A stretch of 64,000 nt of DNA, taken from the NCBI GenBank assembly GCA_015709695.1, contig CP054183.1:2158992-2222991 (forward strand), written 5' to 3'. The notes beneath the pieces were generated by a model. The model searched no databases and was not told where the DNA came from. It was given only the letters and a program-made list of their open reading frames with translations. The stretch comes from Gammaproteobacteria bacterium (lineage in GTDB: Bacteria > Pseudomonadota > Gammaproteobacteria > Steroidobacterales > GCA-2729495). The position numbers and the translations under genes are program-made. Positions 26,229-34,696 of this stretch are shown piece after piece. Positions within the stretch are counted from its first letter, which is position 1; each line of letters opens with the position of its first letter.

Positions 26229-26372
26229 ACCTAACTATATGTAGACGACGGAAGTGACGCATTGAATCGCCCCATTCCCGTCGGATAGGAGGAATGACCC
26301 AGGACCAACTCCCTGCTTCCATTGCCTTGAGCGGCCACGGTTGTCGCGTAACTCGCCGGAGGCAAGGGCGAC
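26229..26372 (-). promoter_or_regulatory. attI-type junction and intI/cassette regulatory region
   Basis: The core site GTTAGGT (minus strand, 26235 down to 26229) joins the non-cassette DNA upstream of intI to cassette 1, so the region between it and intI should hold attI, the cassette promoter and the intI promoter. On the minus strand a TATAGT hexamer directly abuts the core site and could be a -10 box for the cassettes, but its -35 partner is poor. A GGAGG ribosome-binding sequence for intI lies at 26358-26362. No LexA box was recognised. Confidence 0.6.
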
Positions 26373-27344
26373 ATGGAGCAGAAGCGCGGGCTGCTGGAAG
26401 TGGCGCAGGAGAAGATGCGCACCCGCCACATGGCGTTTCGCACCGAGCAGGTGTACCTGCGGTGGATCCGGCAGTACATCACTTTCCATGGGCGGCGATA
26501 CCCCCGCGAGCTCGGTGCAGCCGAGGTCGAGCAATTCTTGTCCCATCTGGCGGTGCAGCGCAAGGTCGGTGCGGGTACGCAGAACCAGGCTCTGCAGGCG
26601 CTGTTGTTCCTGTACCGCCAGGTGCTGGGCGTGGAGCTGCCGTGGCTGGAGGGCGTGACGCGGGCAGCGCGGACCCGGCGGCTGCCGGTGGTGCTGGATC
26701 GCGCCGGGGTGAGGGCGATCCTTGGCCACCTGGACGGGAGGGCCTGGCTGGTGGCGAATCTGCTTTACGGCGGCGGCCTGCGTCTGATGGAGGGGCTGCG
26801 GCTGCGGGTGAAGGACATCGCCCTGGAGCGGGGCGAGCTGATCGTGCGCGAGTCGAAGGGCGGCAAGGACCGGGTGACGGTGCTGCCCTGCGCGCTGGAG
26901 ACGCCGCTGCGGGCGCATCTCGGCAAGCTGCGTGGCTGGTTCGAAGAGGAGCGGCGCCAGGGGCGGCCGGGGGTGTCGCTGCCCGGAGCGCTGGCGCGCA
27001 AGTACCCGAATGCGGCGACCCAGTGGGGCTGGCAGTACCTGTTTCCGGCCCCCGGCCTGTGCAGGGACCCGTGTTCGGGGCGTCCTGTGCGCCATCACTG
27101 GCACGAGAAGAACATGCAACGCGCCATGCAGCTGGCGGTACGGCGTGCGGGCATCACCCAGCCGGCGAGCTGCCACACGCTGCGCCACTGCTTCGCCACG
27201 CACCTGCTGGAGGATGGCTACGACATCCGCACGGTGCAGGAGCTGCTGGGCCACGCGGACGTGAAGACGACGATGATCTACACGCACGTGATGCAGAAGG
27301 GCGCGAAGGGGGTGAGGAGCCCGCTGGATCGTGGCGGCACCTGA
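26373..27344 (+). CDS. intI: Integron integrase (tyrosine recombinase)
   Basis: A 323-residue site-specific recombinase that inserts and excises cassettes at attI and attC sites. The catalytic residues of tyrosine recombinases are all present: R137 in GGLRLMEGLRLRVKD, the lysine in SKGGKDR (K165), H268 and R271 in HTLRH, H294 in LLGHADV and the nucleophile Y303 in MIYTHVM. The extra IntI-specific patch between the lysine and the HxxR box is present (ALARKYPNAATQWGW to YLFPA), and it separates integron integrases from XerC/D. The ATG follows a GGAGG sequence. Nothing in the frame suggests inactivation. Confidence 0.95.
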   Translation: MEQKRGLLEVAQEKMRTRHMAFRTEQVYLRWIRQYITFHGRRYPRELGAAEVEQFLSHLAVQRKVGAGTQNQALQALLFLYRQVLGVELPWLEGVTRAARTRRLPVVLDRAGVRAILGHLDGRAWLVANLLYGGGLRLMEGLRLRVKDIALERGELIVRESKGGKDRVTVLPCALETPLRAHLGKLRGWFEEERRQGRPGVSLPGALARKYPNAATQWGWQYLFPAPGLCRDPCSGRPVRHHWHEKNMQRAMQLAVRRAGITQPASCHTLRHCFATHLLEDGYDIRTVQELLGHADVKTTMIYTHVMQKGAKGVRSPLDRGGT

Positions 27345-27428
27345 CTCCCGGGGGCGGATCGGCCGTACGCCCACGCGCCCGCAAGGCCATAATCCGCACT
27401 GATCCACCGGATTGAACGGCAGCCGCCC

Positions 27429-29498
27429 ATGAACCACCTCGCCCACGAGACCAGCCCCTACCTCCTGCAGCATGCCGGCAACCCGGTGGACTGGTATCCC
27501 TGGGGCGAGGAGGCGCTCACGAAGGCCAGGACCGAGGACAAGCCGATCCTGCTCTCCATCGGCTACTCGGCCTGCCACTGGTGTCACGTGATGGCGCACG
27601 AGTCCTTCGAGGACGAGGCGACGGCGCGGCTGATGAACGAGCTGTACGTGAACATCAAGGTGGACCGCGAGGAGCGGCCGGACATCGACCGCGTCTACCA
27701 GGCGGCACACCACCTGATGATGCGCCGGGGCGGAGGCTGGCCGCTGACGATGTTCCTCACCCCGGGCGAGCATGTGCCGATCTTCGCCGGCACCTATTTC
27801 CCGAAGGAGCCGCGCCACGGGATGCCGGCGTTCAGCGAGGTGCTCACCCGCGTGGCGGAGTACTACCTGCGCAAGCCTCCGGAACTGAAGGAGCAGGGCC
27901 CGGCACTGCGCGAGGCGCTGGCCGCCATCGATGCCGGCGCCGCGCCCGAGCGCGGGCCGCTCGATGCGGCGCCGCTCGACGGGCTGCGCGAGGCGCTGGG
28001 CGGACAGTTTGATGCGGAGTTCGGCGGCTTCGGCGGGGCGCCGAAGTTCCCGCATCCGGGCAACCTCGAGGCGCTGCTGCGCCTGTGGTGGCGCACGGCG
28101 GACGGCGACAAGCCCGACGTGCACGCGCTGTACATGTGCGCGCTCAGCCTCAAGCGCATGGCGGAGGGTGGCCTCTACGACCAGCTGGGCGGCGGCTTCT
28201 GCCGCTACTCCGTGGATGGCCACTGGAGCATCCCCCACTTCGAGAAGATGCTCTACGACAACGGTCCGCTGCTGGCACTCAACGCCTGGCTCTACCAGAT
28301 CAGCGCGGACGATTTCTTCCGCCGCGTGGCCGACGGGACCGCGGACTGGGCGCTGCGCGACATGCGCTCGCCGCAGGGCGCATTCTTCTCCAGCCTCGAT
28401 GCGGACTCGGAGGGCGAGGAAGGCCGCTTCTACGTGTGGACACCGGATGAGGTGCGCGCGCTGGTCAGCAAAGCGGAGTACGCGGTGCTGGCGCCGCGCT
28501 ATGGCCTGGACCAGGAGGCGAATTTCGAGGGACACTGGCACCTGCGCATCTGGCAACCGCTGGAGGCCATTGCCGCGAAGACGGAACAGCCGGTGTCCAC
28601 CGTCCAACGCCTGCTCGACGAGGGACGCGCGAAACTGCTCGCCGCACGCAACGCCCGCACCTGGCCCGGCCGCGACGAGAAGATCCTCGCCAGCTGGAAT
28701 GCGCTGATGATCCGCGGCCTGGCGATCGCCGGGCGCATCCTCGGCCGCGATGACCTGGTCGACGCCGCGGCAACGGCGCTCGATTTCGTGCGCGGCCACA
28801 TGGTGGTCGACGGCCGCCTGCGGGCGACGTGGAAGGATGGCCGCGCGCGCTTCAACGCCTACCTCGACGACCACGCCTTCCTGCTCGATGCGACGCTGGA
28901 GCTGCTGCAGGCCCGCTGGAACACGGCACAGCTCGACTTCGCCTGCTGGCTGGCGGAGGAACTGCTGGCCCGCTTCCGCGATGAGGCGGGCGGCGGCTTC
29001 TTCTTCACGGCCCACGACCACGAGGCCCTGCTCCACCGCGGCAAGCCGATGTCCGACGAGGCGCTGCCCGCGGGCAACGCGGTGGCGGCGCTGGCGCTCG
29101 GCCGGCTCGGCCACCTGCTCGGCGAGCTGCGCTACCTCGACGCCGCCGAGGCGACCTTGCGCGCCGGCTGGCCGGCGCTGTCGCAGTTCCCGCACGGGCA
29201 CGCGACCCTGGCAGGCGCGCTGGAGGAGTTCCTCGTCCCGCCGGTGGTCGTGGTGGTGCGCGCCGCGGGAGCGGACCTCGGCGAGTGGCTGGGTGCGGCC
29301 CACGCGGTGTATGCGCCAGGCCGGCTGGTGTTTGGCATCCCGCCGGGCGAGCCCGGCCTGCCGGGCGCGCTGGCCACGCGGCAATCGGCCGCAGGTGACC
29401 GCCCGCTGGCCTATGTCTGCCGCGGCATGGCCTGCGATGCGCCGGTGCACACGCTGGACGCACTCGGCGCTGCCCTCTCGCGGGAGCGGGCGGAGTAG
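27429..29498 (+). CDS. DUF255/YyaL thioredoxin-fold protein
   Basis: A 689-residue protein of the YyaL/SPATA20 family: an N-terminal thioredoxin-like DUF255 domain (about 1-165) and a long alpha/alpha-barrel similar to N-acylglucosamine 2-epimerases. The N-terminal [20 protein letters not shown] signature and the redox motif CHWCHVM (about 51-57) are intact. In the barrel the [24 protein letters not shown] block is conserved. The function is not established. It starts 84 bp after intI and is likely part of the ancestral chromosome next to the integron. Confidence 0.9.
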   Translation: MNHLAHETSPYLLQHAGNPVDWYPWGEEALTKARTEDKPILLSIGYSACHWCHVMAHESFEDEATARLMNELYVNIKVDREERPDIDRVYQAAHHLMMRRGGGWPLTMFLTPGEHVPIFAGTYFPKEPRHGMPAFSEVLTRVAEYYLRKPPELKEQGPALREALAAIDAGAAPERGPLDAAPLDGLREALGGQFDAEFGGFGGAPKFPHPGNLEALLRLWWRTADGDKPDVHALYMCALSLKRMAEGGLYDQLGGGFCRYSVDGHWSIPHFEKMLYDNGPLLALNAWLYQISADDFFRRVADGTADWALRDMRSPQGAFFSSLDADSEGEEGRFYVWTPDEVRALVSKAEYAVLAPRYGLDQEANFEGHWHLRIWQPLEAIAAKTEQPVSTVQRLLDEGRAKLLAARNARTWPGRDEKILASWNALMIRGLAIAGRILGRDDLVDAAATALDFVRGHMVVDGRLRATWKDGRARFNAYLDDHAFLLDATLELLQARWNTAQLDFACWLAEELLARFRDEAGGGFFFTAHDHEALLHRGKPMSDEALPAGNAVAALALGRLGHLLGELRYLDAAEATLRAGWPALSQFPHGHATLAGALEEFLVPPVVVVVRAAGADLGEWLGAAHAVYAPGRLVFGIPPGEPGLPGALATRQSAAGDRPLAYVCRGMACDAPVHTLDALGAALSRERAE

Positions 29499-29521
29499 AC
29501 TATCCCCCGGCTGCCGCCCCC

Positions 29522-30100
29522 ATGCCGATGCAACCCGACAAGCGCCTCGCCTTCTTCCAGGGGTTCCTGCGCGAGCCCCAGCAGGTGGCCTCGGTCATCC
29601 CGAGCTCGCGGTTCCTCGAGCGGCGCCTGGTGAACATCAGCGGCGCACGCCAGGCCAGCACCGTGGTGGAGCTCGGGCCCGGCACCGGCGGCACCACGCG
29701 CGCGCTGCTGCGTGCCCTGCCCTCGTCCTCACGGCTGCTGGCCATCGAGATCGATCCGCATTTCGCCAGCCTGCTGCGCGAGGAGGTCCGCGATCCCCGC
29801 CTGACGGTCGAGTGCGCGAGCGCGGCCGACATCGGCCCGCTGCTGGCTCGTCACCGGTTGCCGGCGCCGGAGTCGGTGGTCTCGGGCATTCCCTTCTCCA
29901 CCATGCCGATGCGCATCGGCCAGGCCATCCTGCGCGCGGTGCGCGGCTCGCTGGCCTCGGGCGGGCGCTTCGTCGCCTATCAGTTCCGCGACCGCGTCGC
30001 GGTGCTGGGACGCGAGATCCTCGGCGAGCCGGAGGTGGACGTGGAGCTGCTGAACGTGCCGCCGATGCGCGTCTATTGCTGGCGCAAGGCACGCGGCTGA
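29522..30100 (+). CDS. PmtA/KsgA-like SAM-dependent methyltransferase
   Basis: A 192-residue class I methyltransferase with SAM motif I as VVELGPGTGGTTRALL, an acidic IEIDPHF motif II, and the VVSGIPFSTMP segment in place of the NPPY motif. This pattern (start FFQGFLREPQQVASVIPSS) is typical of the small phospholipid N-methyltransferase-like proteins. Conversion of phosphatidylethanolamine to methylated forms is possible, but the substrate is not proven. It lies 23 bp after the DUF255 gene and could share its transcript. Confidence 0.75.
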   Translation: MPMQPDKRLAFFQGFLREPQQVASVIPSSRFLERRLVNISGARQASTVVELGPGTGGTTRALLRALPSSSRLLAIEIDPHFASLLREEVRDPRLTVECASAADIGPLLARHRLPAPESVVSGIPFSTMPMRIGQAILRAVRGSLASGGRFVAYQFRDRVAVLGREILGEPEVDVELLNVPPMRVYCWRKARG

Positions 30101-30125
30101 GTCGCGGCCGCACGCCCGCCGGACG

Positions 30126-30860
30126 TCACCAGGGAATCACCTTGCCGTCGACGTTGACCGGCAGGCCCGGATCCGCGGGCGTCAGCGCTTCCACCAGCTT
30201 GTACAGGCCCGCGGCGCTCGCGGCCGGCGACAGCGCCTCGCCACGGTAGCCCGACTCGGCCAGCATGTCGGTGGCCACCATGCCGGGCGCCAGCAGCGCC
30301 ACGGTGATGCCGCGGGGCTGCAGGTCATGGCGCAGCGCGCGGAACCCCATGTTCAGCGCCGCCTTGCTCATCTGGTAATAATAGAAGCGCGACATCTGCC
30401 CCATCATCGCCAGCGAGCCGAGGCCGCTGGTCAGCGCGACGATCCTGCGCCGGCTGCCGGCCAGCACGTTGTCCAGCAGCGTCTCCGACAACTTGAGCGG
30501 GCCGAAGACATTGGTGCGCATCACCTGCGCGAACAGCGCTTCGTCGAGCTGGCCGAGCTGCTGCCTGCGGTTGCCTTCGTCGTGCCGGTCGCCGAGCAGC
30601 GCGGCGTTGTTGAACAGCACGTCGATCGGCTGTCCGCGGAGTCTGGCCGCGAGCGCCTGCATGCTGGTGACACTTGTCACATCCAGCGTCTCGACGACGA
30701 TCCTCGGGTTGGCGCGGGCCAGCGCCGCCAGTTCCATCGCGGCCTCCGGCCGGCGCGCGGTCGCCAGCACGTTCCAGCCATGGCTGGCGAATTCCCTCAC
30801 CAGCGCCACGCCCAGACCCCGGCCGGAGCCGGTGATGAGCACCGTCGCCTCTGCCGCCAT
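30126..30860 (-). CDS. SDR-family oxidoreductase
   Basis: A classical short-chain dehydrogenase/reductase of about 244 residues. The nucleotide-binding TGSGRGLG motif sits near the N terminus, the NNAA structural motif follows, the catalytic serine is in VALTSGLGS and the catalytic YYYQMSKAA supplies the Tyr-x-x-x-Lys pair. The ATG at 30860 follows a GGGGGAG sequence. A GTG at 30878 that overlaps the upstream gene's stop (GTGA) is the alternative. The substrate is unknown. It is probably co-transcribed with the esterase-like gene. Confidence 0.85.
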   Translation of the reverse strand: MAAEATVLITGSGRGLGVALVREFASHGWNVLATARRPEAAMELAALARANPRIVVETLDVTSVTSMQALAARLRGQPIDVLFNNAALLGDRHDEGNRRQQLGQLDEALFAQVMRTNVFGPLKLSETLLDNVLAGSRRRIVALTSGLGSLAMMGQMSRFYYYQMSKAALNMGFRALRHDLQPRGITVALLAPGMVATDMLAESGYRGEALSPAASAAGLYKLVEALTPADPGLPVNVDGKVIPW

Positions 30861-30874
30861 CGCCTTCTCCCCCG

Positions 30875-32017
30875 TCACGGTGCCGCTGCCGGCAATGTAG
30901 TGGATGCCGGCACCACGCGCTGGTAGCTCAGCGGATCGAGCACATCCCCCTGGCCGGAGTAGCGGGCTTCGGCCGGATAGGGGAACAGCGGCCGGCGCAG
31001 CAGCACCGCACCGGTCACCGGAAACCGGCGCTGGTGACGGGTGACGGGCAGGCTGTCCGTGGAGCGCGTGGCGATCAGCATCTCCGGCGCTTCGTCGGTT
31101 TCCACCCAGCGTTCGATGGCACTGAGGTAGTCGACATCGCCCGCCCCGGGCCCGCCGCCGCAGTGCTGCACGTCCGGCAGCATGAACAGGCGCGCAAAGC
31201 GTGCCAGTTCGGCGGCCCCGCCGCTGGCGCGGGCCGCCTCCTTCCAGTAGGCGAGCGTCCGGGCGGGCGGCACGATTTCGTCCGCCGCGCCCTGGTAGAG
31301 GATCAGCCGGCCATCACGCGCCGCGAACGCCGTGAGGTCGGCATCGGGTCCTGCGGCGGCGGCGTCCATGGCCGGGCCCGTTTCACTGGCCGGATCGCGA
31401 TCGGGTTCGAGGGGTGCTCCGGCGATGATGCCGTCGAAGTCGTCGGGATGGCGCGAGACGGCAACCAGGGCCTGGTGGCCACCGATGGAGCAGCCGCGGA
31501 AGTACGCATGCAGCGGTTCGCCGCCGTAGAAGGCCTCCGCGAGGGCACGGGCCAGGGCGACGGTGGCGTGGATGGCGCGGTAACCGTCGGTGGTGGCCGT
31601 GACGTAGCCGCGCGCTGCCGCATCCTCCATCTGCCCCGCCTGGATGCTGCCGCAGCGGTCAGGACAGCCCGTCACCAGCAGCTTGCGGTTCCAGTCCTCC
31701 ACCGGCAGCCAGGCCTCGAATCCGCTCCCGGACGCCGCCGTGCCGGTGACGCGGCAGCGCTCGGGCAGATCACCGGCAGCCGGCAGCAGTCCGGCTGCGA
31801 GCTTCGCACCGGCCGCCACGTCGGTGCCGAAGTCCAGCACCGCGAGCACGGCGCAGGCGTCGGCGAGCGTGGGCTCCACCGGATCAGGGACGGCCGCGGA
31901 CAGGGCGGGCCCGGCGGCGGCCTGGTGAACGAGGACGAATGCCGGCAGCAGCCACCCGGCAATGCCTGCCCGCGGCCCGTGACGGGCCGTGGCCAGGGCA
32001 TGGCGGGCATCAGGCAT
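30875..32017 (-). CDS. Tannase/feruloyl esterase-family protein, shortened
   Basis: A secreted alpha/beta hydrolase related to tannases and feruloyl esterases. After a signal region (1-35) come a conserved CRVTGTA segment, paired cysteines in TGCPDRCG, the nucleophile motif GCSIGGHQAL, the aspartate in YQGAADEIVPP and the catalytic histidine in LPDVQHCGGGPG. At 380 residues it is much shorter than usual family members of about 500-580. The lid region between the nucleophile and the acid residue is largely missing, so the substrate range may differ. The catalytic triad appears intact. Confidence 0.75.
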   Translation of the reverse strand: MPDARHALATARHGPRAGIAGWLLPAFVLVHQAAAGPALSAAVPDPVEPTLADACAVLAVLDFGTDVAAGAKLAAGLLPAAGDLPERCRVTGTAASGSGFEAWLPVEDWNRKLLVTGCPDRCGSIQAGQMEDAAARGYVTATTDGYRAIHATVALARALAEAFYGGEPLHAYFRGCSIGGHQALVAVSRHPDDFDGIIAGAPLEPDRDPASETGPAMDAAAAGPDADLTAFAARDGRLILYQGAADEIVPPARTLAYWKEAARASGGAAELARFARLFMLPDVQHCGGGPGAGDVDYLSAIERWVETDEAPEMLIATRSTDSLPVTRHQRRFPVTGAVLLRRPLFPYPAEARYSGQGDVLDPLSYQRVVPASTTLPAAAP

Positions 32018-32184
32018 GTGCAGACGCCGGCAGGGAAAGCCGCACGGTGCCGCAAGCCGCCGGCAGGGTCAAGGCGCGCCGGCGCCGGCAGACGTTCATT
32101 GACAGCACGGCAGGCGCCGCGATCAAATGCCCATGGCGCAGTGCGCACCGTCACCGTCCCGGTTTCCGGAAAAAGGGGATTTCC

Positions 32185-32850
32185 ATGAAGAACTCTCTCC
32201 GCTTGCCGACCCTGGCCGCTGCCATCGCGGGCCTGAGCCTCGTCTCGGGTACCAGCCAGGCGCAGGTCTTCTTCGGCGGTACCGCCGGCCGCAGCAGCAT
32301 CGACGACTACGAGTTCGGCACCACTGACACCAACCGCCACCAGGACGACAGCGACACCGCCTGGAGCCTGTTCGTCGGCTACCAGTGGAACCCATACTTC
32401 GCCACCACCATCGCCTACACGGACCTCGGCTCCCTGCAGGCCTCGGGCACCATCGACGGTGGTGAAGGCGGTGGCGGTTCCATCGGTTACACCGACAAGA
32501 TTTCGGCGACGGCCATGGATGTCTCGGCCATCGGCATCCTGCCGTTCAGCACCTTTGCCAGCGAAGATTCGTTCATCGGCCGCTTCTCGCTGTTTGCCGA
32601 GGTCGGGCTCTCGCTCTGGGACCAGGACGTCAACTGCGTGGCCTGCGACGGCGGCTCGGACTTCAAGGGTGGCGATACCGGCAGCAGCGTACTGCTCGGC
32701 GGTGGCCTGAGCATGCGCGTCACCGAGGGCCTGCGCCTGCACGCCCGCTATGCCAGCTACCCGGACATCGGCAACCGCGATCCCCATGACACCGGCCACG
32801 AGCAGGACTGGGATTTCTGGGGCATCGGCGCCACCTGGTCCATCCGCTAG
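32185..32850 (+). CDS. Outer-membrane beta-barrel protein
   Basis: A 221-residue exported protein with a clear signal peptide ending GTSQAQ, then alternating aromatic/hydrophobic strands typical of an eight-stranded barrel (for example WSLFVGYQWNPYFATTIAY and LHARYASYPD), and an aromatic-basic C terminus WSIR. It includes a small DVNCVACDGG loop with two cysteines. The start ATG follows a GGGGA sequence. It resembles OmpA/OmpX-like surface-domain barrels, but no specific family could be named. Confidence 0.7.
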   Translation: MKNSLRLPTLAAAIAGLSLVSGTSQAQVFFGGTAGRSSIDDYEFGTTDTNRHQDDSDTAWSLFVGYQWNPYFATTIAYTDLGSLQASGTIDGGEGGGGSIGYTDKISATAMDVSAIGILPFSTFASEDSFIGRFSLFAEVGLSLWDQDVNCVACDGGSDFKGGDTGSSVLLGGGLSMRVTEGLRLHARYASYPDIGNRDPHDTGHEQDWDFWGIGATWSIR

Positions 32851-32874
32851 GCGGCTGCCAGGCACGAAACGACG

Positions 32875-33720
32875 ATGACGGGTGCCCGCTTGCTGCTGCT
32901 TGCGGCAGCGTTGCTGCTTGCGGCCTGCGCCACCAACATCGCCGGCCGCAAGCAGCTGATGCTGGTGTCGGAGCAGTCGGCGATCGCGCAGTCGAAGCAG
33001 GCCTACGTGCAGACCATGAGCAAGCTCGACTCCGAGGGCAAGCTGGTCACCGACCCGAAGATCGTCAAGCGCATCAACACCATCACCGGGCGACTCATCG
33101 CCCAGGCAATCCAGTACCGGCCGGAAACGGCGAAATGGGACTGGAGCGTGCGCATCATCGATGATCCGAAGACCGTCAATGCCTGGTGCATGGCCGGGGG
33201 GCGCATGGCGATCTACACCGGCCTGATCCAGAAGCTGGATCCGACCGACGACGAACTCGCCCAGGTCATGGCCCACGAGATCAGCCACGCGCTGCTGAAC
33301 CACACTGCCGAGCGCATGTCGATGGCGATTGCCGCGCAGCTTGGCGCGGTCGCCACCGGCGTGGCCACGGAAAGCAGCGCCAACATGGTCGGCGCCGCAG
33401 CCCTGGCACAGCTCGGCCTGCTGCTGCCGAACAGCCGGCAGTCAGAGGCCGAAGCCGACCGGGTCGGCATCGAGATCGCCGCCAAGGCGGGCTATGACCC
33501 GCACGCCGCAGTGACACTGTGGCAGAAGATGGCCAAGGCCGGCGGCAACGGCCCGCCGCAGTTCCTGAGCACGCACCCGAGCCCGGCCAACCGGCAGCAG
33601 GCGCTGGCCGCGCTGGTGCCGAAGATGATGCCCTACTACGAGCAGAAGGGCCCGCGCCCGGTGTATGCCCTGTCGGCCTCGCCGGATGCACCGGCGGGCC
33701 CGAAGGCGACGGCGAGGTGA
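32875..33720 (+). CDS. M48-family metalloprotease lipoprotein (LoiP/YggG-like)
   Basis: A 281-residue zinc protease. A lipoprotein signal peptide ends in LLAACA, so it is probably attached to the outer membrane and faces the periplasm. The zinc motif is HEISH at residues 134-138 and the third ligand is the glutamate in SEAEADRVG. The IAGRKQLMLVSE region and the final THPSPANR segment are typical of LoiP-like proteases involved in envelope quality control. It starts 24 bp after the barrel gene and may share its transcript. Confidence 0.88.
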   Translation: MTGARLLLLAAALLLAACATNIAGRKQLMLVSEQSAIAQSKQAYVQTMSKLDSEGKLVTDPKIVKRINTITGRLIAQAIQYRPETAKWDWSVRIIDDPKTVNAWCMAGGRMAIYTGLIQKLDPTDDELAQVMAHEISHALLNHTAERMSMAIAAQLGAVATGVATESSANMVGAAALAQLGLLLPNSRQSEAEADRVGIEIAAKAGYDPHAAVTLWQKMAKAGGNGPPQFLSTHPSPANRQQALAALVPKMMPYYEQKGPRPVYALSASPDAPAGPKATAR

Positions 33721-33727
33721 CGCCCCG

Positions 33728-34519
33728 CTAGTTCCCGCCGGGGCGCACGACGTAGTTGCCGCGCTCCTTGTCGAATTCCAGTTCCAGCAGGCCGTGCTTC
33801 GCGGCGTCCTCCAGCAGCTCGGAGAAGCTGCGGTAGCCGTAGGCACTCTCGCTGAAGCCCGGGTACACGCGGCGCACCGTCTGCTTGACCAGCGAACCCC
33901 ACAGCGGGTCGTATTCCTGGGCCAGGGATTCGACGGTCTCGGCGACCCGTTCCAGCGCGGCCTGCTGCTCGGTCTGCTGCTCGGTCTGCTCGCCGCCCTT
34001 GGGCTTGCGGGCGCGCCGCCGCGGGCGCTGCGAGACCTTGACCAGGTCGTCGTAGAAGATGAACTCGTCGCAGCTGCCGGCCAGCAGGTTGGAGGTGGAG
34101 TTCCTGATGCCGCAGCCGATGACGCGCTTGTCGTTCTCCTTGAGCTTGGAGACCAGGGGCGAGAAGTCGCTGTCACCGGTGAGCAGCGCGAAGGCGTCGA
34201 TGTGCGACTTCGAGTAGCAGAGGTCGAGGGCATCGACGACCATGCGGATGTCGGCGCTGTTCTTGCCGCTCATCTTGGTCTGCGGGATATCGATCATCTC
34301 GAAACCGTGCAGGTGGAACTCCTGCATGAACTGGCGGTAGCGCGTCCAGTCGCAATAGGCGCGCTTGGCGACGATGCGGCCTTTCTCCAGCAGGCGCTTG
34401 AGCACCAGCTCGATGTCGAACCGCCCCCCCTTGAGGTCCTCGGCGCCGAGCGCCAGGTTCTCGAAATCCACGAAGATGGCGAGCGTCAGCTCCTGCCGGT
34501 TGCCTGCATCCTGGGTCAT
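33728..34519 (-). CDS. NYN-domain (LabA/DUF88) protein with C-terminal OST-HTH-like domain
   Basis: A 263-residue protein. The N-terminal NYN/PIN-like nuclease domain (about 10-155) keeps the acidic residues in IFVDFENLAL, SADIRMVVDAL and LTGDSDFSPLV. A charged linker of Arg, Lys and Gln-rich repeats (QTEQQTEQQ) follows, and a C-terminal region (YGYRSFSELLEDAAKHGLL) resembles the OST-HTH/LOTUS RNA-binding fold. NYN proteins are generally RNases; the target is unknown. It ends convergent to the M48 protease gene. Confidence 0.82.
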   Translation of the reverse strand: MTQDAGNRQELTLAIFVDFENLALGAEDLKGGRFDIELVLKRLLEKGRIVAKRAYCDWTRYRQFMQEFHLHGFEMIDIPQTKMSGKNSADIRMVVDALDLCYSKSHIDAFALLTGDSDFSPLVSKLKENDKRVIGCGIRNSTSNLLAGSCDEFIFYDDLVKVSQRPRRRARKPKGGEQTEQQTEQQAALERVAETVESLAQEYDPLWGSLVKQTVRRVYPGFSESAYGYRSFSELLEDAAKHGLLELEFDKERGNYVVRPGGN

Positions 34520-34696
34520 CGCCCCTTGTACCTTGTTCCCCGGTTGAGGCGGCCATCCTACCAGCGCCCGGGTCTTTCGCCAGCAGTGCGCCAGGTCTGG
34601 AAAAGTGCGCTACATTATGGGCTGCCGGGGAGGAAGGCGCCCTTGCCGTGGCGGCTACCCGGATAGCTCAACAACAATCTTTCCAAGGAGCGTCGC

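Larger units (their letters stand above)
22985..27344 (-). mobile_element. Chromosomal integron: intI, attI junction and six cassettes
   Basis: An intI gene (26373-27344, plus strand) is divergent from a cassette array whose genes all read on the minus strand away from it, the standard integron layout. Cassettes, counted from intI, span 25632-26234, 24968-25631, 24386-24967, 24036-24385, 23388-24035 and about 22985-23387 (truncated). Each of the first five begins with TTRRRN-type bases (TTAGGT, TTAGAG, TTGGGC, TTAGGC, TTAGAA). The inverse core of its own attC is exactly complementary to them. The array is visibly less GC-rich than its surroundings. All recognised cargo is toxin-antitoxin or immunity-like, as in stable chromosomal integrons. 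Confidence 0.92.

Noticed and set aside
26235..29450. A 1071-codon open frame on the minus strand opposite intI and the DUF255 gene
   Set aside because: It is antisense to two clearly real genes, is rich in Arg/His/Gln/Ala as expected of a GC-rich shadow frame, and shows no domain.
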